Assembly: GCA_024229935.1 (NCBI GenBank)
Contig: JAAERX010000141.1
Location: 1 to 61,468 of the forward strand
Direction: 5' to 3'
Origin: Gammaproteobacteria bacterium
Lineage (GTDB): Bacteria; Pseudomonadota; Gammaproteobacteria; Steroidobacterales; GCA-2729495
DNA: 61,468 nucleotides
Shown here: positions 44,566 to 52,298 of the stretch, in pieces
Position numbering within the stretch: the first letter of the stretch is position 1
How the letters are laid out: every line of letters begins with the position of its first letter
The notes under the pieces: generated by a model
Database searches by the model: none
What the model was told of the DNA's origin: nothing
What the model saw: the letters and a program-made list of their open reading frames with translations, nothing else
Program-made: the position numbers and the translations under genes

Positions 44566-45936
44566 TTAATCAGGCCGCTCTGAAGCGTGGTACTGCTGAA
44601 CCAGTTTATCTGGTGATACACCCAGCATGAAGGCGAGGGCAAGATAGCGATTATGCAGAGTACGCCTTGTCCAGCCATCACGTTCCCAGCGTCGCGGTGA
44701 GACACCGATACTGGTAGGCATGCCCTGGAAACCATGGCTGCCTGGCTGGCGACGCAATTCCCTTATGAGCCGGACTTCTTCAAACAATGGTGTAGCTTCA
44801 AAGCCTCTGCTCTGGCTATATGCTTTATGACTTATAAATATTCCCTGGTCACCATAGGGAATCCCAATAATTGCTCGTAGATTGATAGCCCACTCTAGTA
44901 ATGATTTGTACCAGCGTTGCTCGCCAAGAAAGTGAAATTGAAAAAAACCACCATTACAGCCTTTTTGCATATGTTCACGTATTTTTTCAGGTGCATCAGA
45001 TGGTGGCTCACTATCAGCATGAAGAAACCAGAGTATTTCCCCGGTGCTTTGTTCTGCACCAATAGCCAGTTGCATGCCACGGCAGGGATGAGCCTGTATA
45101 TAGCGTGCATGACGGAGTTCACATAGACGTGCACATTCTGGGTCTGCTCCTCCATCGACCACTATGACTTCATCAATACTCCCTTGCATAGCAGTTAATT
45201 GTATTAATAGTGAATCCAGTGCGGGTAGATCATCAAGTACAGGGATGATGGTGCTTATTTTGTCCTGATGTATCAGTGTATGGTTAATCCAGTTACATAT
45301 TTTCTGCCGTGTGAGGCGTGGATCAGTTGCAAGGTTGTCCAGTGCAAAATACAGGTCAACCTTATTATCAATATCGTAACTTTCAGGAAGCGTTGTTATT
45401 GATAAATTATGCTGTATACATGTAGCTTGTAATGCACCAGCAAGTTGCGGGCTTTCCCAGGGAAGTTTGGTGAGATTGGGCCAGTTCTTAGTGCTGCCCA
45501 TCAAAGTTACACCGCCATCTTGTGCGGGGATTAGAACGATATCATCAGTTTGCAGTGCTTTAGCAGCTGATATCAGCATAGCGTGTGTGAGGGCAGGTGC
45601 ATCACTGCCAATAAACAGTATGTGCTTACCGCCCTGGTTGCGGATTTGTTTGTCCACATATTGAATGCGGCTGCCAAGACTTTTGCCTTCTTGTGGAATT
45701 ATGGCTGCATCAGGCATCAGGAACTGTGCCCAGTTGAGGTCCCCTTTAGATGCTGGTGCAATAACCACGGGCCCAGGCCAGTCCTGGGCATCCGCAATGG
45801 CTGCATTTAGAAGGAGTTTGCTTATTTCCAGTGCTTTTTGTTGACCCAAACTTGCCGCAATGCGCTGCTTGCCAATACCGAGCATTGGCCGACGACAAAA
45901 AATAACAAGAATTGAACTGTTGGTATCAAATATCAT
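44566..45936 (-). CDS. Two-domain glycosyltransferase: TIGR04282-like fused to TIGR04283-like
   Basis: A 456-residue protein. Residues 1 to about 205 match the DUF2064/TIGR04282 type (ILVIFCRRPMLGIGKQRIA, HILFIGSDAPAL, IPAQDGGVTLMG). Residues about 228-456 match a family-2 glycosyltransferase of the TIGR04283 type (STIIPVLDDLPAL, VVDGGADPECA, LHADSEPPSD, YGDQGIFI). In other genomes these two domains are generally separate genes in arsenosugar loci. The fusion fixes their stoichiometry. It is divergent from arsM across 34 bp and coupled to the radical SAM gene. Confidence 0.83.
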   Translation of the reverse strand: MIFDTNSSILVIFCRRPMLGIGKQRIAASLGQQKALEISKLLLNAAIADAQDWPGPVVIAPASKGDLNWAQFLMPDAAIIPQEGKSLGSRIQYVDKQIRNQGGKHILFIGSDAPALTHAMLISAAKALQTDDIVLIPAQDGGVTLMGSTKNWPNLTKLPWESPQLAGALQATCIQHNLSITTLPESYDIDNKVDLYFALDNLATDPRLTRQKICNWINHTLIHQDKISTIIPVLDDLPALDSLLIQLTAMQGSIDEVIVVDGGADPECARLCELRHARYIQAHPCRGMQLAIGAEQSTGEILWFLHADSEPPSDAPEKIREHMQKGCNGGFFQFHFLGEQRWYKSLLEWAINLRAIIGIPYGDQGIFISHKAYSQSRGFEATPLFEEVRLIRELRRQPGSHGFQGMPTSIGVSPRRWERDGWTRRTLHNRYLALAFMLGVSPDKLVQQYHASERPD

Positions 45937-45970
45937 CTTAATCAGGCAATAGCAGAATCAGGCACACGTG

Positions 45971-47041
45971 ATGGATAAACAATTAGAACCTAATATGCAC
46001 GATGAAGTTCAACGCTACTACGGCGAGACGCTGGAGTCTTCAGACGATCTGAAAACTACTGCTTGCTGCACAGCCACAGCGCCGTCTGACTATATCAGAA
46101 AGTTGCTGGGTGATATCCATGAGGAAGTGTCGCGCCGCTATTATGGTTGTGGCTTGGTACTGCCTGAGGCTTTGGAAGGCCTGCGTATTCTGGATCTGGG
46201 TTGTGGTGCGGGTCAGGATGTTTATCTTCTTTCCCGGCTGGTTGGGCCGCATGGGCATGTGACGGGTGTGGACATGACTCCGGCACAGTTGCGGGTAGCT
46301 AATGATCATCTTGATTTTCACATGGAAAGGTACGGGTACAGTGAGCCTAATGTTGATTTTATTGAAGCAAATATTGAAGAACTGGACCTGATTGGGCTCC
46401 CGGATGCCTCTTTTGATCTCATTGTTTCAAATTGTGTAGTTAATCTGGCTGTAGACAAGGGGGCAGTTCTAAGGAGTGCGCAGCGATTGTTAAAACCGGG
46501 TGGTGAAATGTATTTTTCAGATATCTATGCAGACCGGCGTGTACCTGAAGAACTGACCACAGACCCTGTCTTGTACGGAGAGTGTCTGGCCGGGGCTATG
46601 TACTGGAATGATTTTCTTGATATGGCACGGGAAGTTGGGTTTGCTGTCCCGCGGTTGCTAACAAACAGCCCCGTGGATGTCACAGACCCTGAACTACAAC
46701 AATGTGTTGGTGAACTGCGTTTTTATTCGGCAACCTACCGGCTATTTAGTTTTTCTGGTGCTGAAACGGGCAGTGAAAATTATGGTCAGATGGCCATTTA
46801 TCAGGGGTCTATTCCACAGCATCCTGATCAGATACGGCTTGATAAGCATTTTATCTTTAAAGCCGGTGAACCTACGCCTATTTGTGGTAATACCAGTCGA
46901 TTGCTAAAGGCAAGCAGGTTTGCGCCATTTTTTCACATAATTGGCGATGATAGCGTCCATTTAGGTGCTTTTGGCATCAAAGAGGATCAATTCCCTTTTA
47001 CAGAAGATGCTTCTGAGGGGGAGGGGGGGCGCTGCTGTTGA
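45971..47041 (+). CDS. arsM: Arsenite S-adenosylmethionine methyltransferase
   Basis: Methylates trivalent arsenic using SAM. The 356-residue protein has the SAM loop LDLGCGAGQD (75-84). The arsenic-binding Cys residues align with those of the Cyanidioschyzon enzyme: Cys60, Cys155 (SNCVVNLA) and Cys205 (YGECLAGAM), with Cys32-Cys33 upstream; the 50-residue spacing between the last two is preserved. The C-terminus ends in GGRCC, which may add a metalloid site. The ATG at 45971 is preferred over a GTG one codon earlier. Its partner genes point to arsenosugar synthesis rather than simple volatilisation. Confidence 0.92.
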   Translation: MDKQLEPNMHDEVQRYYGETLESSDDLKTTACCTATAPSDYIRKLLGDIHEEVSRRYYGCGLVLPEALEGLRILDLGCGAGQDVYLLSRLVGPHGHVTGVDMTPAQLRVANDHLDFHMERYGYSEPNVDFIEANIEELDLIGLPDASFDLIVSNCVVNLAVDKGAVLRSAQRLLKPGGEMYFSDIYADRRVPEELTTDPVLYGECLAGAMYWNDFLDMAREVGFAVPRLLTNSPVDVTDPELQQCVGELRFYSATYRLFSFSGAETGSENYGQMAIYQGSIPQHPDQIRLDKHFIFKAGEPTPICGNTSRLLKASRFAPFFHIIGDDSVHLGAFGIKEDQFPFTEDASEGEGGRCC

Positions 47042-47306
47042 GGGCTATAGCTTTTCTCTTAACTAGCTGTATTTTATAATATAATTGCTATTTTAGCTGG
47101 GTTGCAGGCTGCCAATCTGGCCGTCTGTTGCATAAAAAGACAAGGTTTCCTGCGGCTCACTCATATATAATTATCAAAACACAGGCACTGACCGTACCGT
47201 CATATAGAAAACAGATAATCGGTGGTTGGTGTCGCAGGGCAAATCAATCAATTAGTTACATCGTTTCGGCTGATTTTCTGGCCAGCCTGGGTGTTTCAGC
47301 GGTTAA

Positions 47307-47390
47307 TGTCCGGTGCTCTGCACGTCGTTCAGTTGTGGTCTCCTGTCGGGGTTTGATCGCAATACACTGATTTCGTTGGAGCATCGGACA
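47307..47390. ncRNA. Candidate structured RNA downstream of arsM
   Basis: TGTCCGGTGCTCT (47307-47319) pairs with GGAGCATCGGACA (47378-47390): 13 consecutive pairs, two of them G-U, around a 58-nt internal part. It sits just before a strong terminator in a 445-bp gene-free gap between arsM and a ferredoxin gene. It may be a small RNA, or the structured 3-prime end of the arsM transcript. No known family was recognised, and the strand is undetermined. The rest of the gap (47042-47306 and 47438-47486) holds nothing I can support. Confidence 0.35.
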
Positions 47391-47398
47391 CCTAAAAT

Positions 47399-47437
47399 AA
47401 AAACGGCGGATTGCCATGATGGTGTCCGCTGTTTTTT
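47399..47437. terminator. Bidirectional rho-independent terminator between convergent genes
   Basis: AAACGGCGGA (47401-47410) pairs with TCCGCTGTTT (47425-47434) and is followed by a T run on the plus strand. On the minus strand it is preceded by an A-rich stretch that becomes U-rich. It can serve both arsM (plus) and the ferredoxin gene (minus). Confidence 0.8.
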
Positions 47438-47486
47438 ATATATTTGGTTTGCCTTGCTTGCTTTTGTCAGGCGTCTTTCTTTTGTC

Positions 47487-47873
47487 TTATTTTTCTTGCG
47501 GGAGTGTGTGCTGGGTAATGACAAAATCAGTTACCGGCTTACCGCCTATAAGGTGTTCCTGAATAATGCGTTCAAGCACCTGTGGTGTGCAATTTCTATA
47601 CCAGGTGCCATCAGGGTAGACCAGTGCAACAGGACCGTCTAGGCAAACCTGCAGGCAATTTGCTTTTGTGCGATATATGCCGCCCTGTCCGGTTAACTTG
47701 AGTTTTGCCAGACGTGTTTTTAAATAATTCCATGATTCAAGACTTGTTTCTTTATCACAGCATTTGGGATTCGTCTGGTCGCAACACAGGAAAATATGGC
47801 GCTCAATTTTATTGATGCCAAGTTTGTCGATTGTTTCTAACAAGCTGGTCATATGATTATCCCTGTGGCTCAT
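47487..47873 (-). CDS. Thioredoxin-like [2Fe-2S] ferredoxin domain protein
   Basis: A 128-residue protein of the thioredoxin-like 2Fe-2S family. The fold signature is [17 protein letters not shown], then [20 protein letters not shown], giving the four-Cys cluster ligands, and the end [16 protein letters not shown] is typical. Electron carrier of unknown partner. Met8 (47852) is an alternative start; both have purine-rich sequence upstream. It is near but convergent to arsM. Confidence 0.85.
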   Translation of the reverse strand: MSHRDNHMTSLLETIDKLGINKIERHIFLCCDQTNPKCCDKETSLESWNYLKTRLAKLKLTGQGGIYRTKANCLQVCLDGPVALVYPDGTWYRNCTPQVLERIIQEHLIGGKPVTDFVITQHTLPQEK

Positions 47874-47911
47874 AATTTTTGTTCCTGACTATTTTACCGC
47901 TTGTTTGTATT

Positions 47912-47967
47912 GCCTGAATGCTCAGGGGGGTTGTAGGCTACATATTATGATTGTTCAGGCCCCTGAG
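47912..47967. promoter_or_regulatory. Nested inverted repeats between divergent ferredoxin and CDF genes
   Basis: CTCAGGGG (47921-47928) is the inverse of CCCCTGAG (47960-47967), and GCCTGAA (47912-47918) is the inverse of TTCAGGC (47954-47960). The two pairings share a base and could alternate. They lie in the 149-bp divergent promoter region and could be an operator or a leader switch. Confidence 0.35.
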
Positions 47968-48022
47968 TTAATGATACTTTGATGACAACTAGGGTTAATA
48001 GTGCAATGTTTCATTTTAAAAA

Positions 48023-48946
48023 ATGAAGGTAAATAAGCAATCTCAGGCACATGCATCAACAAGAGCGATACTTTACGCTTTTGTTGCCAATCTTTGCATC
48101 GCTCTTACAAAAACCTGGGCAGCAATCTATACCGGATCCGGCAGCATGCTTGCCGAAGCCATTCACTCTTATTCTGATAGCGGCAATCAGGTGTTGTTAT
48201 TTATTGGGCTTAAGCAAGCACAGCAGCCTCCTGATGCGGATCACCCACTGGGTTATGGCAAGCTCAGTTATTTCTGGAGCTTTGTCGTTGCGCTGATGCT
48301 GTTTAGCTTGGGTGGTTTGTTCTCAATATATGAGGGGCTGCACAAGCTGCAGAATCCAGAGCCATTGAAGCAGATTTGGGTGGCAATTCTTGTGCTTGTT
48401 CTGGCTGTGATGCTTGAGAGCTCAGCTATGTTTGGTGTATTGCGTGAAATTCGTAAACTGCGTAAAGATAAGGCCTTGCATCATTGGCTTAAAAGTACGC
48501 GTAATGCGGAACTGGTTGTTGTGCTTGGTGAAGATTTTGCGGCACTTACAGGTTTATCTTTAGCCCTGATCTTTTTAGGCCTTGCTGCTATTACAGGTGA
48601 TCCTGTTTACGATGCCATCGGCTCTATGTGCATTGGTATTGTGTTGATTATTGTGTCTGCTTTTGTTGCGTGGCGTATACGTGATCTCATAATTGGTAAA
48701 TCAGCGGAGCCGGAGTTGCAGGCAGAAATAAATAGTTTGATTGAGGCTGACCCGGTTATTGAGAAGGTTTTTAATGTTATTACCTTTCAAATTGGGCCGC
48801 AGGTTATGTTGGCGGCAAAGATAAAGTTGCAGCCTGACTTATCTATTGCAGAGGCAGTGACAAATATTAATAAGCTTGAAAAACATTTAAAGGAACGCCG
48901 CCCTGAAATTGGCTGGTGTTTTATTGAGCCTGACCTTTATGACTGA
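48023..48946 (+). CDS. Cation diffusion facilitator family transporter
   Basis: A 307-residue inner-membrane antiporter for divalent metals. Six membrane helices; metal-site motifs are EAIHSYSDSGNQ in helix 2 and ADHPLGYGKLSYFW after it. Helix 5 carries GDPVYDAIGSM with an Asp. The C-terminal cytoplasmic domain is short (about 75 residues). The HSYSDSGNQ motif is closer to the SLC30A9-like group than to zinc exporters with HxxxD sites; the metal is not assigned. Confidence 0.88.
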   Translation: MKVNKQSQAHASTRAILYAFVANLCIALTKTWAAIYTGSGSMLAEAIHSYSDSGNQVLLFIGLKQAQQPPDADHPLGYGKLSYFWSFVVALMLFSLGGLFSIYEGLHKLQNPEPLKQIWVAILVLVLAVMLESSAMFGVLREIRKLRKDKALHHWLKSTRNAELVVVLGEDFAALTGLSLALIFLGLAAITGDPVYDAIGSMCIGIVLIIVSAFVAWRIRDLIIGKSAEPELQAEINSLIEADPVIEKVFNVITFQIGPQVMLAAKIKLQPDLSIAEAVTNINKLEKHLKERRPEIGWCFIEPDLYD

Positions 48947-49099
48947 AGCCAGTATCTGACAGGTTATTCGCCTGCCTGAAAATTATTTCATGTGCCCAAT
49001 GCCGGGCTGTATGATTGTTTAAAAATTATGCTCTTTTCGGGCATATCTAAATTTATAGAAATCAAAGTCTGAATAAAAGAATGAGCGGGGTGTTGTGTA

Positions 49100-49912
49100 A
49101 TGAATGAGCGTACTGAGACTAAGACCATCATGCAGTTTCTCTCGGAAAGTCCTAATGTGGATGTATCAAGCGCATGGGAGCGCTGCTGGGGCGTGCACAG
49201 CAAGATTATAGAACGTGTTCAGGATCGCTTTTCCGTAGAGCAACACCACTCAACAGTAGGAGAGGATTATTTCACGTCGCCAGATAAGCAAATGGAAGGG
49301 TCGTTTACTGCATATACCAGTTCAGAGGTTGACTGGCTAGTGCATTCCTGGATAGGTAATCGGCAGGCCAGTATTCTTGATATGAATGCGACAGTCTTTC
49401 TGGGGCAACAGACCCGGGTGCCACATATGGCAATTATTTTTGGCACGATTCCCAAGCTATATTTTTATGCAGAGTACACACCACGTGTTGATCTGCGTAC
49501 AAACCTTGATTATCTCAAGAAGTACTATGAGCCAGCGAATGAAGATTTCCTTAAATTTCGATCTGACCCGGACTGGACCCGCTTTGTTAGTCACGGTACT
49601 TATCTGCGCGCATTAATGTCACCTGTGGCTACCAGTTCAACAGCTGAATTGAATGATGACAATATTGGTACCTGTGAAAAATTCCTCGGTACTTTTGTAG
49701 ATCGCTGGTTTCGTTGGTTGGATGAGGCGGATGCAGTACCTGAAGAAGAGCAAATTGCACAGCAGAAATATGATTTTACAGTGCGTGAACTGGGTTATCG
49801 GACAGACCCAATGAATGTACTGACACAGAAAATTTTTGGTGATGAAGAATTTAATCGCCGGTTGGATATGCGCTGTGGTATGACCCAGATGGCAGAGACA
49901 AAGCGCTACTAA
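49100..49912 (+). CDS. RCC-reductase-like protein, possible tetrapyrrole reductase
   Basis: A 270-residue soluble protein without signal peptide. The central part (PKLYFYAEYTPRVDLRTN, YLKKYYEPANEDFL, FVSHGTYLRALMSPVATSS) resembles plant red chlorophyll catabolite reductase, a member of the ferredoxin-dependent bilin reductase fold. The assignment is from memory of family patterns and not tested. A ferredoxin gene about 5 kb downstream could supply electrons, but there is no operon link. Its stop codon abuts that of the convergent gcdH with no bases between. Confidence 0.5.
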   Translation: MNERTETKTIMQFLSESPNVDVSSAWERCWGVHSKIIERVQDRFSVEQHHSTVGEDYFTSPDKQMEGSFTAYTSSEVDWLVHSWIGNRQASILDMNATVFLGQQTRVPHMAIIFGTIPKLYFYAEYTPRVDLRTNLDYLKKYYEPANEDFLKFRSDPDWTRFVSHGTYLRALMSPVATSSTAELNDDNIGTCEKFLGTFVDRWFRWLDEADAVPEEEQIAQQKYDFTVRELGYRTDPMNVLTQKIFGDEEFNRRLDMRCGMTQMAETKRY

Positions 49913-51079
49913 TCAGTTAAATGCTTGTATGCCTGTCTGTGCTCTACCCAATATCATGGCATGGATATCATGTGTACCTTCATAAGTACTTACTGCCTCC
50001 AGATTTAGCATATGACGGATGATATGGTATTCATCAGAGATGCCGTTGCCACCATGTATATCTCGTGCTGTACGGGCAATGGTTAAAGCCTTGCTGCAGT
50101 TATTCCGTTTTAACAATGAGATGGCTTCAGGTTCAAGCTGGTTCTGATCAGCGAGGCGACCAAGCCGCAGGCTGCCCTGCAGGCCAAGTGTAATATCGGT
50201 CTGCATGTCAGCAAGTTTTGCCTGAATTAATTGTGTGGCAGCAAGTGGGCGACCAAATTGTTTGCGCTCCATAGCGTAGTCACGTGCTGCATGCCAGCAG
50301 AACTCAGCAGCACCCAGAGCACCCCAACTAATACCATAGCGGGCACGATTGAGGCAGCTGAATGCTGCAGATAACCCAGCTGCTTCTGGGAGGCATTGCT
50401 CTTCTTTAACGGTGACGTTCTCCATAACAAATTCACCCGTTGAAGAAGCTCTTAACGAAAATTTACCTTCATAGGCCCTGCTGCTTAAGCCAGGAGTACC
50501 TTTTTCCAGCAGAAACCCACGCACTATGCCCTTATCATCTTTGGCCCATACTACAAATAAGTCTGCTATAGGGGCATGTGTAATCCAGGCCTTGGTACCA
50601 TTAAGTACATAACCGTTGTCTGTTTGTTGGGCGCTACAGATCATGCCGCCGGGGTCTGAGCCAAAATCAGGCTCGGTAAGCCCAAAACATCCAATCCATT
50701 CACCACTGGCCAGTCTAGGCAGGTATTTTTCTTTCTGGAGTTTGCTGCCGAACGTATGGATAGGGTGCATGACCAGGCTGGACTGTACGCTTATCGCTGA
50801 GCGATAAGCGCTATCAATATATTCAACCTCACGAGCAATCAGGCCATATGCAACATAGCTGAGGCCTGGACAGCCATAATCACTTATAGAAGCGCCTAAC
50901 ATGCCAAGTTCACCAAATTCCGTCATGATGCCTCGATCAAAAGTACCCTTGCGGAATGCTGACTGAACACGAGGCATCAGCTGCTTATGGCAGTAACGGC
51001 GAACCGTGTCACGGGTAAGAATTTCTTCATTTGTTAGTTGCTCATCAAGCAACAATGGGTCCTGCCAGTTAAAGCTCAC
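49913..51079 (-). CDS. gcdH: Glutaryl-CoA dehydrogenase
   Basis: FAD enzyme that dehydrogenates and decarboxylates glutaryl-CoA to crotonyl-CoA in lysine and tryptophan degradation. The 388-residue protein follows mammalian and bacterial GCDH closely: [80 protein letters not shown]. The catalytic base is Glu367 in YEGTHDIH. Alternative acyl-CoA dehydrogenase assignments are unlikely because these motifs are specific. Single gene; no LysR regulator is adjacent. Confidence 0.94.
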   Translation of the reverse strand: MSFNWQDPLLLDEQLTNEEILTRDTVRRYCHKQLMPRVQSAFRKGTFDRGIMTEFGELGMLGASISDYGCPGLSYVAYGLIAREVEYIDSAYRSAISVQSSLVMHPIHTFGSKLQKEKYLPRLASGEWIGCFGLTEPDFGSDPGGMICSAQQTDNGYVLNGTKAWITHAPIADLFVVWAKDDKGIVRGFLLEKGTPGLSSRAYEGKFSLRASSTGEFVMENVTVKEEQCLPEAAGLSAAFSCLNRARYGISWGALGAAEFCWHAARDYAMERKQFGRPLAATQLIQAKLADMQTDITLGLQGSLRLGRLADQNQLEPEAISLLKRNNCSKALTIARTARDIHGGNGISDEYHIIRHMLNLEAVSTYEGTHDIHAMILGRAQTGIQAFN

Positions 51080-51267
51080 GTTAATACCTGGGTGTTTGAC
51101 CGTTGTATGAGTGGTTAGTTGAGCCTAATCATAGCTTAATGACCCGGCCTGACGTCATAAGTCTGGCTGACATTATTGGGGCTAATTGGTCTAATTTGTT
51201 TTGGGGAGAAGTGTTGTATGAAAGGGCAGGCGGATGCATGGCTAATAGCCACCCGCAATAGTGGGGT

Positions 51268-51378
51268 TTAGATGCCCAGCATGGCTGGTACTACTGCCAA
51301 TGGGGTTATCAGAGCAAGGATGATCAGAATCACCTCTTCACGTAGCTCCCGTCTGGTCTGTCTTTTAAAGTTAGTCAT
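51268..51378 (-). CDS. 36-residue single-pass membrane peptide
   Basis: ATG at 51376-51378 on the minus strand with AAGGA 6 nt upstream (51385-51389). The product opens MTNFKRQTRRELREEV, a basic, amphipathic start, followed by one membrane helix (ILIILALITPLAVVPAMLGI). No family recognised. It is divergent from a CpxR-like regulator gene across the region holding three GTAAC repeats, so the regulator may control it. Small envelope-stress peptides that touch a histidine kinase are a known theme; here that role is inference. Confidence 0.6.
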   Translation of the reverse strand: MTNFKRQTRRELREEVILIILALITPLAVVPAMLGI

Positions 51379-51472
51379 TTAATTTCCTTAAAATTTAAAT
51401 ATCTACAGAACCGGTATTTTGATTCCATACTGCTATCCTAGGCTGGATTTCCCTATCATTCCTGTCGTGTTG

Positions 51473-51499
51473 GTAACAGCCTGTAACGATTTGTAACGA
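51473..51499. promoter_or_regulatory. Three GTAAC repeats at 10-bp spacing (CpxR/OmpR-type operator)
   Basis: GTAAC occurs at 51473, 51483 and 51493, exactly one helical turn apart; the last two are within TGTAACGA units. The E. coli CpxR box is GTAAA-N5-GTAAA, so this is a close match in form. It lies just upstream of the promoter of a CpxR-like regulator, suggesting autoregulation and control of the divergent membrane peptide. Confidence 0.65.
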
Positions 51500-51504
51500 C
51501 CTAC

Positions 51505-51531
51505 TTGCTGTAGACTGAAAGGTTCTACAAT
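51505..51531 (+). promoter_or_regulatory. Candidate sigma-70 promoter of the two-component operon
   Basis: TTGCTG (51505-51510) and TACAAT (51526-51531) are separated by 15 bp, slightly short. The GTAAC repeats end 6 bp upstream of the -35 element, where an OmpR-type activator would bind. The leader to the regulator ATG is about 70 nt. Confidence 0.45.
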
Positions 51532-51605
51532 GTTGTTATTGAGCCTGTTTTACTATTGTGTAGCGGCAGTACTAGAAGGCTTTAAGGTCTGTAATACTGA
51601 AAACT

Positions 51606-52298
51606 ATGACTGAAATACTGCTAATTGATGATGATGAGAAGCTCGGCGAACTGCTTGAGGCTTTTTTTCAGCGTTTTGACCTGAATCTAAAGGTTGCACA
51701 TGATCCGAAAACTGGTCTTGGTCTGCTGGCATCAGCAGAACCTGATTTGGTGATCCTTGATGTTATGTTGCCGGGCCAGGATGGTTTTGAGGTCTGTCGT
51801 ACGATTCGTAAAACCAGCGATGTTCCAATAATTATGCTGACTGCACGTGGGGAGGTAACAGACCGGATAGTTGGCCTGGAAATTGGTGCTGATGATTATA
51901 TGCCTAAGCCATTTGAGCCACGTGAATTAGTGGCGCGCATACAGAATGTTTTGCGTCGCTCAAGTTCTTCCCGACCTCAGGGTCAGGGACTTCATTATGA
52001 AGGGCTCTCTATTGACCTCGAACGGCGCACGGCTGAATTGGATGGCGCAGAACTGGATCTCACAACTATGGAGTATCAGTTGCTGGTATTGTTTGCCGGC
52101 AACCCAGGCAAGACCTATACCCGTGATGAAATATTAAATGAGTTGCGGGGTATCGATGCGCAGCTGTTTTCACGTTCAGTAGATATTCTGGTTAGCCGGT
52201 TGCGACAGAAGTTGAGTGATACATCAAAGCAGGCACGATTTATAAAAACAGTTTGGGGTACTGGCTATGCATTTATCGGTCAGGAAGTAATGGCATGA
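51606..52298 (+). CDS. OmpR/CpxR-type response regulator
   Basis: A 230-residue regulator: receiver domain with acidic pocket DDD (8-10), phospho-acceptor Asp52 (LDVMLPG) and Lys101 (MPKPFEP), then a winged-helix DNA-binding domain (LDLTTMEYQLLVLFAGNPGK, FIKTVWGTGYAF). The overall sequence is close to CpxR (IIMLTARG, GLEIGADDY). Three GTAAC repeats precede the operon. Overlaps the kinase gene by ATGA. Confidence 0.92.
   Translation: MTEILLIDDDEKLGELLEAFFQRFDLNLKVAHDPKTGLGLLASAEPDLVILDVMLPGQDGFEVCRTIRKTSDVPIIMLTARGEVTDRIVGLEIGADDYMPKPFEPRELVARIQNVLRRSSSSRPQGQGLHYEGLSIDLERRTAELDGAELDLTTMEYQLLVLFAGNPGKTYTRDEILNELRGIDAQLFSRSVDILVSRLRQKLSDTSKQARFIKTVWGTGYAFIGQEVMA

Noticed and set aside
47128-47370. 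Possible 80-codon plus-strand gene after arsM
   Set aside because: No ribosome site, odd composition, and it runs through the stem-loop and into the terminator region.
51080-51267. Further small genes upstream of gcdH
   Set aside because: Only the 36-codon frame at 51268-51378 has a ribosome site and a coherent product; nothing else was supported.
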